A DNA stretch of 64,000 bases, from assembly GCA_023387335.1 (NCBI GenBank), contig JAEWIF010000041.1, positions 62,001-126,000 of the forward strand, in the 5' to 3' direction. The notes beneath the pieces were generated by a model. That model was not told the origin of the DNA. It made no database searches and saw nothing but the letters and a program-made list of their open reading frames with translations. Shown here in pieces: positions 8,846 to 17,151 of the stretch; position 1 is the stretch's first letter; each line of letters begins with the position of its first letter. Source of the stretch: Pseudomonadota bacterium. Lineage in GTDB: Bacteria; Pseudomonadota; Gammaproteobacteria; Burkholderiales; Burkholderiaceae_C. The translations under genes and the position numbers were made by a program.

Positions 8846-9823
8846 CTAGCGGAAGATGGCGGTGTGCGGCGCTTCGCCGACGCGCGCGTAGCCGCGGTAC
8901 ATGCCTTCGGTGTTGAAGGGCATGCTGACGTTGCCGTTCCGGTCCACGGCGACCAGGCCGCCGCGGCCGTCGATGGCGGGCAGCGCTTCCTGCACCACGA
9001 TGCCGCAGGCCTGCTCCAGCGAGAGCCCGGCGTAGCGCATGCGCGCGCAGATGTCGTGCGCGACCGCGAGGCGGATGAACATCTCGCCGGTGCCGGTGCA
9101 GGAGATCGCGGCGGTGGCGTTGTCGGCGTAGGTGCCGGCGCCGATGAGGGGCGAATCGCCCACGCGGCCCGGCTGCTTGTTGGTCATGCCGCCGGTGGAA
9201 GTGGCCGCCGCGAGGTTGCCCTTGGCATCGACGGCCACTGCGCCCACCGTGCCCATCTTGCCGCGCTCTTCCAGCGGCGCGGCGGGCGTGCGGAAGGCCA
9301 GCGCCGCGGCGCCGTCGTGGTCCAGCACGGCGCGGTCGGTCGCCAGCGCGCGATGCAATTGCTGGCGGCGCGCCTCGGTGGAGAAATAGGAAGGCTCCAC
9401 CATCTCCAGGCCGTGGCGGCGCGCGAAGTCCTCGGCACCCGCGCCCGCGAACAGCACGTGCTCGCTGTGCTCCATCACGGCGCGCGCGGCACGCACCGGC
9501 CGGCGGATGTGGCTGACGCAGGCGACGGCGCCCGCGCGCAGCGTGGCGCCGTCCATCACGGCGGCGTCGAGCTCGTGCGTCTCGTCGTGGGTGAAGACCG
9601 CGCCGTGGCCCGCGTTGAAGAGCGGGCAGTCCTCCAGCAGCTGCACCGCCAGCGTCACCGCGTCGAGCGCGCTGCCGCCCTGGGCCAGCAGTTCCTGAGG
9701 CGGCAGCAGCACGGCGCGCAGCGCGTCGTGGTAGGCGGCTTCCTGGCCGGCGGCGTTGCCGCGGCTCATGGTGCCGGCGCCGCCGTGGATGGCGACGACG
9801 GGTCGCAAGGTGGGGGCTGTCAC
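8846..9823 (-). CDS. iaaA: Isoaspartyl peptidase / L-asparaginase (plant type)
   Basis: This Ntn-hydrolase of 325 residues removes N-terminal isoaspartyl residues from peptides and hydrolyses asparagine. It matures by autocleavage before the catalytic threonine, seen in GTVGAVAVDAKGNLAAATST near residue 190. The N terminus VVAIHGGAGT and the substrate-pocket stretches GRVGDSPLIGAGTY and SCTGTGE are family-typical. I chose the GTG at 9823, which overlaps the stop of the RpiR gene (GTGA) and leaves a normal N terminus. In E. coli iaaA is also the first gene before gsiABCD, and this arrangement is conserved here. Confidence 0.92.
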   Translation of the reverse strand: MTAPTLRPVVAIHGGAGTMSRGNAAGQEAAYHDALRAVLLPPQELLAQGGSALDAVTLAVQLLEDCPLFNAGHGAVFTHDETHELDAAVMDGATLRAGAVACVSHIRRPVRAARAVMEHSEHVLFAGAGAEDFARRHGLEMVEPSYFSTEARRQQLHRALATDRAVLDHDGAAALAFRTPAAPLEERGKMGTVGAVAVDAKGNLAAATSTGGMTNKQPGRVGDSPLIGAGTYADNATAAISCTGTGEMFIRLAVAHDICARMRYAGLSLEQACGIVVQEALPAIDGRGGLVAVDRNGNVSMPFNTEGMYRGYARVGEAPHTAIFR

Positions 9824-10749
9824 TTGGTGGGGATCCTGGAAGTTCGGTTCACGGCCCGCTGCGTGCCTGCGCGGCCGTCGGCGCCATGCAGCCAGGGCAG
9901 CACCGATTCGGCGACGCGGGTGGCGGCCCCGACGGAGCCCTTGGCGCGATGCGCCACGGCGCTGCACAGGGCTTCGATCAGGGGCAGGGCGCTGGCCTCG
10001 GACGAGGCGAAGTAGTGGCTGTCGACGTTGATGTAGAGGTTCACCTGCGCGAGCCGCGCGATCGGCGAGCTCACGCGGTCGGTCAGCGCCAGCACCGGCA
10101 CGCCGGCCTCGCGCGCCTGGCGCGCCAGCAGCACGGTGTCGGCCAGGTAGCGCGGGAAGGCGATGACGACCAGCAGGTCGTCGCCGTGCGCGCGCGCCAG
10201 CGCCTTGGCCGCGAAGGACGAGCTCTCCACCGTGGCCAGCGACTGCACGTTGTCGCAATAGGGATCGAGGCCGCGCTGCAGCAGGCCGGCCAGCCAGCTG
10301 CTGGCGCCCAGGCCCAGCACGTACACGCGCCGCGCGCCCAGGAGGGCGTCCACCGCGCGCTCGCAGGCCTGCGGGTCCAGCGCCTGGCGCGTGGCTTCGA
10401 TGTTGTGCTGGATGTCCGCCAGCACGCCGGAGAAGACCTCGGCCGCGTTGGCCGTGTGTTCCAGCTTGCTGCGCAGCTTCTCGACCGGCGCCAGCGTTGT
10501 CTCGAAGCCGAGCACCAGCGCGGCGCGGAATTGCGCGTAGCCGTCGAACTTGAGCGCCCGCGCGAAGCGGTTGGCGGTGGCGACCGACACGCCGACGGTG
10601 GCGGCCAGTTCGTCGATCGGCATGGTGGCCGCATGCAGCGGATGCGCCAGCACCCAGTCCGCGATCTGCCGGTGCGACGGCGTCAGCGCGGGCAGCACCC
10701 GCGCGATGCGTTGCGCCAGCGGCGGATTGGCGGGGGCGGAGGCGGCCAT
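9820..10749 (-). CDS. RpiR/MurR family transcriptional regulator
   Basis: This 309-residue regulator has an N-terminal RpiR helix-turn-helix of about 80 residues (ALTPSHRQIADWVLAHP... ELAATVGVSVATANRFARAL). A C-terminal SIS domain of about 150 residues (YVLGLGASSWLAGLL... DDLLVVIAFPRYLADTV) would bind a phosphosugar or similar ligand. The start is the ATG at 10749, next to the AT-rich stretch ahead of the operon. It is the first gene of the gsi-type operon and overlaps iaaA by four bases. It probably controls the operon it heads. RpiR control of a glutathione/peptide importer is less usual than control of sugar genes, and its ligand is unknown. Confidence 0.88.
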   Translation of the reverse strand: MAASAPANPPLAQRIARVLPALTPSHRQIADWVLAHPLHAATMPIDELAATVGVSVATANRFARALKFDGYAQFRAALVLGFETTLAPVEKLRSKLEHTANAAEVFSGVLADIQHNIEATRQALDPQACERAVDALLGARRVYVLGLGASSWLAGLLQRGLDPYCDNVQSLATVESSSFAAKALARAHGDDLLVVIAFPRYLADTVLLARQAREAGVPVLALTDRVSSPIARLAQVNLYINVDSHYFASSEASALPLIEALCSAVAHRAKGSVGAATRVAESVLPWLHGADGRAGTQRAVNRTSRIPTK

Positions 10750-10793
10750 GAGCGTTTTTTTACAAACGCAGTCATCATACTGAAAAGATTTGA

Positions 10794-11192
10794 TCAGCCA
10801 GCTTCGCCAGGCTTCCAGTCCGGGCTGAATCCGCCCAGCGCCGGGTGGTACATCTCGTCGCCCTCGTGCTGCGTGAACTCGACGTTCAGCCGGTCCTCGC
10901 GCAGGCCGAGGATCTCGATGCAGTGCGCGCACAGGGCCTTCGCCAGTTCCATGCGCAGGTCCGCCGGGCGCCCCCGGCGGATGTCCAGCATCAGCATCGC
11001 CACTTCCGTCGGCGGCTGGCCGACTTCGGGGATGCGCCACACGCCGCCTTCGCCGAGCTCGCGGATCGCCACGCTGATGCGGCGGATGTCGACGGACATC
11101 AATCGCGCGTAGGTCTCGCTCATGGCCGCGGCGAGCCGCTGCTTGTCGAGCGCCGTGTAGGCGCGTGTCACGTCCAGCTGCAGGTAGGGCAT
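10794..11192 (-). CDS. Tautomerase family protein
   Basis: This 132-residue protein begins MPYLQLDVT, so Pro-2 becomes the N-terminal catalytic proline typical of the tautomerase/MIF superfamily. It is longer than the 60-residue 4-oxalocrotonate tautomerases and fits the fused-subunit class. The segment RISVAIRELGEGGVWRI resembles the family's second strand region. Its function is isomerisation or hydrolysis of small keto or halo acids; the substrate is not readable. It lies alone between the rpiR gene and a small plus-strand ORF, with 44 bases to rpiR. Confidence 0.75.
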   Translation of the reverse strand: MPYLQLDVTRAYTALDKQRLAAAMSETYARLMSVDIRRISVAIRELGEGGVWRIPEVGQPPTEVAMLMLDIRRGRPADLRMELAKALCAHCIEILGLREDRLNVEFTQHEGDEMYHPALGGFSPDWKPGEAG

Positions 11193-11303
11193 GCGCCGAA
11201 AGCTAACTGCAACGAGGACCGGCTGAGGAAACAGTTGATTGCCGAGCTTTCTCCTGCAGGGTCGCGGCCTAGGATGGGTCGCTTTGGATTGGAAGGACCC
11301 CTC

Positions 11304-11465
11304 ATGAGCAAGCGCACTCGCTACTCGGACAACAGCAAGCGACGCCAACCGGTTCAACAGCAGCGTGCCGAAGCGGCACGACTCTCGATCGCCCAGGCCA
11401 AGGCCGCCAAGCGCAGCGACCAGCAGCCGCCGCAGGAACGCGCCGGCGACAAGTCCGGCCGCTGA
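11304..11465 (+). CDS. Small basic hypothetical protein
   Basis: This 53-residue ORF begins MSKRTRYSDNSKRR and is rich in Lys, Arg and Gln, with no hydrophobic segment. GGAAGGACCC lies upstream of the ATG at a spacing that fits a ribosome binding site, which is the main reason to call it. The sequence looks intrinsically disordered and could be a nucleic-acid-associated small protein, but I do not recognise a family. It stands between a minus-strand tautomerase and a plus-strand acetyltransferase. Confidence 0.5.
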   Translation: MSKRTRYSDNSKRRQPVQQQRAEAARLSIAQAKAAKRSDQQPPQERAGDKSGR

Positions 11466-11495
11466 TCGCGGCGCGGCGGGACCCGGCATGCGGCC

Positions 11496-12344
11496 ATGGA
11501 AACGGGGTACGTCACCCGCACCATGAGCCGCGACGAGGTCGCGCTGGCCATCGACTGGGCCGCGCAGGAAGGCTGGAACCCCGGCCTGCACGACGCGCGG
11601 ACCTTCCCCGCCGCCGATCCCGAAGGCTTCTTCGTCGGCACGGTCGCGGGCGAGCCGGTGGCCTCGATCTCGGTGGTCAAGTACGAACCCGGCTTCGCCT
11701 TCCTGGGCCTCTACATCGTGCGGCCCGAATGGCGCGGGCGCGGCCTCGGCTGGGCGCTGTGGCGGCACGGCATGGCCTCGGCCGCCGGACGGCAGGTCGG
11801 CCTGGACGGCGTGGTCGCGCAGCAGCCCAACTACCGCAAGTCCGGATTCGAGCTGGCCTGGCGCAACGTGCGCTACGAAGGCCGCGGCGGCACACCGGCG
11901 CCGGAAGAGGCACGGATCGTCGATCTCGCGCGCGTGCCTCTGGAAAGCGTGTGCGCGTTCGACCACGCGTACTTCCCCGTCGATCGCACGGCCTTCCTGC
12001 GCGCCTGGCTCGCGCAGCCCGACGCCGCCGCGCGCGGCTGGATCGAGGACGGGCGGCTGCAGGGCTACGGCGTGATCCGCCGCTGCCGCAGCGGCTGGAA
12101 GATCGGCCCCTTGTTCGCCGAGCACGAGCGCATCGCGGAGTGCCTGTTCCTCGCGCTGTGCTCGCAGGCGGGCGCCGATGAACCCGTCTACCTCGACCTG
12201 CCGGAGGCGAACCCGCCCGCGGTGGCGCTGGCGCAGCGGCACCGCATGCACGTCGTGTTCGAGACCGCGCGCATGTACACCGGCCGGCCGCCGGCGATGA
12301 ACATGCACGGCCTCTACGGGGTCACGACGTTCGAGCTCGGTTGA
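11496..12344 (+). CDS. GNAT family N-acetyltransferase
   Basis: This 282-residue protein has an N-terminal GNAT domain. The acetyl-CoA loop is visible as VRPEWRGRGLGWALW near residue 77, followed by GLDGVVAQQPNYRKSGF. The C-terminal half (from about residue 150) resembles the second GNAT-like lobe found in proteins of this length (RGWIEDGRLQGYGVIRRC... IGPLFAE). It probably acetylates a small molecule or amino acid; the acceptor is unknown. It starts 31 bases after the small basic ORF, so the two may be co-transcribed. Its 3' end overlaps the convergent GFA gene by 23 bases. Confidence 0.82.
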   Translation: METGYVTRTMSRDEVALAIDWAAQEGWNPGLHDARTFPAADPEGFFVGTVAGEPVASISVVKYEPGFAFLGLYIVRPEWRGRGLGWALWRHGMASAAGRQVGLDGVVAQQPNYRKSGFELAWRNVRYEGRGGTPAPEEARIVDLARVPLESVCAFDHAYFPVDRTAFLRAWLAQPDAAARGWIEDGRLQGYGVIRRCRSGWKIGPLFAEHERIAECLFLALCSQAGADEPVYLDLPEANPPAVALAQRHRMHVVFETARMYTGRPPAMNMHGLYGVTTFELG

Positions 12345-12828
12345 CCTTGCCGCCCTTGCGCTCGTGCCACTCGGCGAGTGACATGTCGGGATAGTTCCTG
12401 AAGCGCGGGTCGCGCGGCCCGCCTTCGACCTTCACCCAAGGCGCCTTCGAGCCGACCATGCAGTGCACGTTCTCGGGCGGCGTCGGCAGCGGCGTGTCGA
12501 TGGCGCCGGCGTGCGGATGCACGAGCTCGGGCCAGGTCGGGTCCCAGAGCCACAACGCGGTGCCGCAGTGGGAGCAGAAGTAGCGGCGTCCGGTGCTGGC
12601 ATGCGTGCCGTTGCCTTCGTCGTCCTCCATCCGGGCGCGGTAGATGCGCAGGTGGCGCTTGCCGGTCACCTTCATGCTCCGCGTCACCGCGCCGAGGTTG
12701 ATCGCGTAGCCGCCCGTGCCCGCGGTCTTGCGGCAGATCGAGCAGTAGCAGCGCATGAACGGGATCGGCTCGGCCGACTCGACGGTGAACTTCACCTTGC
12801 CGCAGTGGCAAGAGCCTTCCAGGTGCAT
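12322..12828 (-). CDS. GFA (glutathione-dependent formaldehyde-activating) family protein
   Basis: This 168-residue protein belongs to the CENP-V/GFA zinc-binding family. Zinc ligands are seen as CHCGKVKF near the N terminus, CYCSICRK and FCSHCGTALW, the usual spacing for two structural zinc sites. Despite the name, most members have no proven role in formaldehyde metabolism. The ATG at 12828 is chosen because AAGGAG stands just upstream; an in-frame ATG 16 codons earlier lacks such support. It is convergent with, and overlaps, the GNAT gene. Confidence 0.87.
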   Translation of the reverse strand: MHLEGSCHCGKVKFTVESAEPIPFMRCYCSICRKTAGTGGYAINLGAVTRSMKVTGKRHLRIYRARMEDDEGNGTHASTGRRYFCSHCGTALWLWDPTWPELVHPHAGAIDTPLPTPPENVHCMVGSKAPWVKVEGGPRDPRFRNYPDMSLAEWHERKGGKVNRARTS

Positions 12829-12920
12829 GGGAATCTCCTTGGGAATCTTGGAAGAGAAGCCATCGAAGCTCTGCAACGGCGCCCGCGCACAATCGCTGCC
12901 CCGGACATCAGGAGAGTGCC

Positions 12921-13547
12921 ATGTCCGACGTCACCGCCGTGCGCAACCCCGAGCGCGATTCCCTGCTCACGCCCAGCAACGCGGTCCTCGCATTGATCGA
13001 CTACCAGCCCGAGCAGTACGCCGGCGTGGGCTCGATGGGGCACGACGAGCTGCTCCACCACGTGACCATGCTCGGCCGCGTGGCGACCACGTTCGAGTTG
13101 CCGGTGGTGCTGAGCACCGTGTACGTGAAGCACGGCATGAGCGGCACCAATCCCGAGCTGCTCGAGGCCCTGCCCGGCGTGCCCGAGATCGATCGCACGA
13201 CGATGAATTCGTGGGAGGACCCGGATTTCCGCGGCGCGGTGGAGCGCACCGGACGCAAGAACCTCATCCTGGCCGGACTCTGGACCGAAGTCTGCGTCGC
13301 CTTCCCCGCGCTCGACGCGATCGAGGCGGGCTACCGCGTCTACTTCGTCGCCGATGCGATCGGCGGCGTGAGCCGCACCGCGCACGAGAGCGCGATGCAG
13401 CGGATGACGCAGGCCGGCGCGACGCCGATCACCGTGCTGGGCCTGGCCTGCGAGCTGCAGCGCGACTGGGGCCGGCCCGGCGCGGAGCGGCTGCGCGGCG
13501 TGATGCGCGAGTACTTCAGCGGGATGCGGTCGCTCCGGCAGAAATGA
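12921..13547 (+). CDS. Isochorismatase-like cysteine hydrolase
   Basis: This 208-residue cysteine hydrolase has its catalytic aspartate in ALIDYQPEQ near residue 20, a lysine in VYVKHG and the nucleophilic cysteine in AGLWTEVCVAFPAL near residue 124. Family members hydrolyse amides or vinyl ethers such as nicotinamide, N-carbamoylsarcosine or isochorismate. This subgroup (hydrolases with the WTEVCV motif) has no firmly known substrate. A ribosome binding site (AGGAG) precedes the ATG. It is a single gene, divergent from the GFA gene and convergent with the next small ORF. Confidence 0.85.
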   Translation: MSDVTAVRNPERDSLLTPSNAVLALIDYQPEQYAGVGSMGHDELLHHVTMLGRVATTFELPVVLSTVYVKHGMSGTNPELLEALPGVPEIDRTTMNSWEDPDFRGAVERTGRKNLILAGLWTEVCVAFPALDAIEAGYRVYFVADAIGGVSRTAHESAMQRMTQAGATPITVLGLACELQRDWGRPGAERLRGVMREYFSGMRSLRQK

Positions 13548-13884
13548 CCTGCCGCAGGCCCAGCCTGCGAAAGCTCTGCAGCGATGCGGTGTGGTTGGCC
13601 CGCAGGCGGTCGAGGTCGGCGCCGGCCGACTCGCCCTCCTTCACCTTCCAGAGCTCTTCCAGCAGCTCGAACCGGCTGATCAGGACTTCGATCCAGCGGA
13701 CCCGCAGGCCGGGCATCGTCGCGGTCAGGGCACGGATCGCGTCGAACTCCTCGGCGGTCCTGGCGTAAAGGCCTTCGTCGTCCGGGTGCTGCAGCACCTG
13801 CAGTACGGCGGCTTCGTAGTGGTCCAGGCGCTGCACGGCCGCCGCCATCGCGGCGGCCATTTCGGTCGCGTGTGAAGGAAGCAT
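13516..13884 (-). CDS. Hypothetical helical protein
   Basis: This 122-residue protein has no family I recognise. It is predicted mostly helical, with an alanine-rich start and a Leu/Glu-rich middle (EVLISRFELLEELWKVKEGE), and has no signal peptide or membrane helix. It overlaps the end of the isochorismatase-like gene by 32 bases on the opposite strand. The only reasons to call it are the long open frame in the only free space here and a sensible amino-acid composition. It could be an uncharacterised soluble protein. Confidence 0.5.
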   Translation of the reverse strand: MLPSHATEMAAAMAAAVQRLDHYEAAVLQVLQHPDDEGLYARTAEEFDAIRALTATMPGLRVRWIEVLISRFELLEELWKVKEGESAGADLDRLRANHTASLQSFRRLGLRQVISAGATASR

Positions 13885-13967
13885 TTGCTCCCATTGAACG
13901 CGCGTCGTCGCCGGATGTTGTGAAGGATTGCTTCATCCAGCCCGGCCTTGGTTTCGATAATGCCGCC

Positions 13968-14780
13968 ATGCGAAGCCGGACCGGATTGGCGCAAGACCTT
14001 CGCGCGCTGGGCGTGCGCGAAGGCGACCTGTTGATGGTCCATGCCTCGCTGCGGGCCATCGGTCCCGTCGAGGGCGGGCCGCCGCAGGTGCTGGGCGCGC
14101 TGCTCGACGCCGTGGGGCCCGGCGGCACGATCGCGGCCTTCGTGTCGTGGGACCGGTCCCCCTACGTGGAAACCTTGGACGGCGCGGTGCTGGACGAGCG
14201 CGAGCGCCAGGCGTGGCCGGCGTTCGATCCCGCGGCGAATCCGGAGCCCTATGCCGAGTTCGGCGCGCTGAACCGGTTCATCTGCAGCCACCCGGCGGTG
14301 CGGCGCAGCCCGCATCCCGATGCCAGCTTCGCCGCCATAGGCCGGCTGGCCGACGAGATCACGCGCGAGCATCCGCTGGTGGAGGGCTACGGGCCGGGAT
14401 CGCCCCTCGGGCGCATCGTGCGGATGCAAGGCCGCGTGCTGCTGCTGGGAGCGGGGCTGGATTCGGTGACCGTGCTGCACCACGCCGAGGTGCTGGCGGA
14501 CATCCCCGGCAAGCGTCGCGTGAGCTACGAGGTTCCGCTCGCCACGCCGCACGGCAAGCGATGGGTGAGGGCGGAGAACTTCGACACCAACGGGATCCTG
14601 GACGAGTTCGCGGTGGCCGGCCGCCCGGACGCGGTGGAGGCCATCGCGCGCGACTACGTGGCGGGCGGTCAGGGCAGGCGAGGGCGGGTCGGCGCCGCCG
14701 CGTGCCATCTGTTCGAAGCCGCACACATCGTGGACTTCGGCGTGCGGTGGCTGGAATCGCGATTCGGCTCCACGCGGTGA
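13968..14780 (+). CDS. AAC(3) family aminoglycoside N-acetyltransferase-like protein
   Basis: This 270-residue protein belongs to the AAC(3)/YokD antibiotic acetyltransferase family. Typical stretches are LMVHASLRAIGPVEGGP, VLGALLDAVGPGGTI, HPDASFAAIGRLADEIT and GRVLLLGAGLDSVTVLHHAE. The ATG at 13968 is preferred to one 32 codons earlier because it gives the usual length and family N terminus. The enzyme uses acetyl-CoA to modify an amine. Chromosomal members are often not resistance genes, and the natural substrate is unknown. Whether it acetylates aminoglycosides cannot be told from sequence. Confidence 0.85.
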   Translation: MRSRTGLAQDLRALGVREGDLLMVHASLRAIGPVEGGPPQVLGALLDAVGPGGTIAAFVSWDRSPYVETLDGAVLDERERQAWPAFDPAANPEPYAEFGALNRFICSHPAVRRSPHPDASFAAIGRLADEITREHPLVEGYGPGSPLGRIVRMQGRVLLLGAGLDSVTVLHHAEVLADIPGKRRVSYEVPLATPHGKRWVRAENFDTNGILDEFAVAGRPDAVEAIARDYVAGGQGRRGRVGAAACHLFEAAHIVDFGVRWLESRFGSTR

Positions 14781-14854
14781 ACGGTCGGGCTGAACAAAGT
14801 CGACCTGAACCCTGTCTAAACAGTGCCGCCTTTCACGGGCGGAAGGAGTTCGGC

Positions 14855-15217
14855 ATGAAGCAACTGAAGCACTGGCAGGACCCGGCCAACGGCGTGCTGG
14901 GTGCCTGGCTGATTCTGTCTCCGTGGATCCTGGGCCTGCAGCAGCCCCGGGTCGCCGTGGCCACGTTCATCGTGGCGGGCGCGCTGCTCGTGGCGACCGC
15001 CGTCGGCTCGATGCTGTCGCCGAGAGCGTGGGAAGAGTGGATCGGTGCCGCCATCGGCGTGCTGCTGATGCTCTCGCCCTGGGCGCTCGGCTTCTCCGGC
15101 AACACCCTGGCGGTGCAGGTGGCCCTGTTCACCGGCCTGGCCGCGGTGGTCCTGACCCTGTGGGTCCTGGCCGTCGACAAGGAGTACGGCGGCTGGTGGA
15201 ACCGGCTGGTCGGCTGA
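14855..15217 (+). CDS. SPW-repeat membrane protein
   Basis: This 120-residue membrane protein has two SPW repeats, seen as LSPWILGL near residue 22 and LSPWALGF near residue 72. Each precedes or lies in a hydrophobic helix pair, giving about four membrane helices. The SPW family is small, widespread and of unknown function. A strong GGAAGGAG stands upstream of the ATG, which sets the start. A perfect 20-base palindrome 20 bases after the stop could end the transcript. Confidence 0.8.
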   Translation: MKQLKHWQDPANGVLGAWLILSPWILGLQQPRVAVATFIVAGALLVATAVGSMLSPRAWEEWIGAAIGVLLMLSPWALGFSGNTLAVQVALFTGLAAVVLTLWVLAVDKEYGGWWNRLVG

Positions 15218-15236
15218 GCCGCCGGCGAACTCGCCC

Positions 15237-15256
15237 TCCGGCCCGCGCGGGCCGGA
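15237..15256. terminator. Perfect 20-base GC palindrome, possible terminator stem
   Basis: The sequence TCCGGCCCGCGCGGGCCGGA is its own reverse complement. It lies in the gap after the SPW-repeat gene and before ada. As RNA it would form a strong GC hairpin with almost no loop. It is not followed by a T run, so it may act as a stem for Rho-assisted ending, or be a protein site instead. Confidence 0.4.
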
Positions 15257-15345
15257 ATTGCACCGCAAGCACCGGAGTGCGGTGGGGGGCGGCCTTGCGA
15301 AGAATCGATCCTGTGCCCCTTTCCCGGCACGCACAGGAGAATGCG

Positions 15346-16427
<1,082 letters not shown>

Positions 16428-16428
<1 letters not shown>

Positions 16429-17129
16429 TGGCGGTCCGTCTCTCGGCCTTCGACTGGGACGGCGTCGCCGGACGGCTCGATGCCGACGGCTTCGCGGTCC
16501 TGCCGGGACTGCTGGACGCGCGGGAGTGCGCCGGCCTCGCCGCGCTGTACGACGGCGCCGGCCGCTTCCGCAGCAAGGTGGTGATGGCGCGGCACGGGTT
16601 CGGACGCGGCGAGTACAAGTACTTCGACTACCCGCTGCCGGACCTGCTGTCGCGTCTGCGCACCGCGCTCTATGCGCGGCTCGCACCGATCGCCAACCGC
16701 TGGAACGAATCGATGGGGCTCGACCAGCGCTACCCGGCCTCGCACGCCGAGTACCTGGCGCGCTGCCACGCGGCGGGCCAGACCCGCGCCACGCCGCTGA
16801 TGCTTCGCTACGGCCGGGGCGACTACAACTGCCTGCACCAGGACCTGTACGGCGAGCATGTGTTTCCCCTGCAGGCGGTGATGCTGCTGTCGCGGCCGGG
16901 CGAGGATTTCGAGGGCGGCGAGTTCGTGATGACCGAGCAGCGGCCGCGCATGCAGTCGCGGCCGATGGTGGTGCCGCTGGTGCAGGGCGACGCCGCGATC
17001 TTCGCGGTGAGCCACCGGCCGGTGCAGGGCACGCGCGGGACGTATCGCGTGAACCTGCGCCACGGCGTCAGCCGCGTGCTGCGCGGCCAGCGCACGACGG
17101 CGGGCTTGATCCTGCACGACGCCGCCTGA
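16428..17129 (+). CDS. 2-oxoglutarate/Fe(II)-dependent oxygenase (ada-linked, not AlkB)
   Basis: This 233-residue protein has a double-stranded beta-helix fold pattern. Iron ligands are H-x-D in CLHQDLYGEH near residue 137 and a distal histidine in FAVSHRPV near 192, with an arginine in YRVNLRHGVS for 2-oxoglutarate. It lacks AlkB-specific motifs and looks closer to prolyl-hydroxylase-like proteins. It is translationally coupled to ada by a one-base overlap, so a role in alkylation damage or its control is likely but unproven. The substrate (DNA, RNA or protein) is unknown. Confidence 0.85.
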
Positions 17130-17151
17130 GCCGGCGCGCCATACTGGCCCG

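Noticed and set aside
10750..10793. T-rich stretch between the rpiR and tautomerase genes as a terminator
   Set aside because: The T run (AGCGTTTTTTTAC) has no convincing stem beside it, and it lies just upstream of the rpiR start, so it is more likely promoter DNA.
13872..13967. Longer start for the AAC(3)-like protein
   Set aside because: The added 32 residues do not match the family, and the ATG at 13968 gives the usual length.
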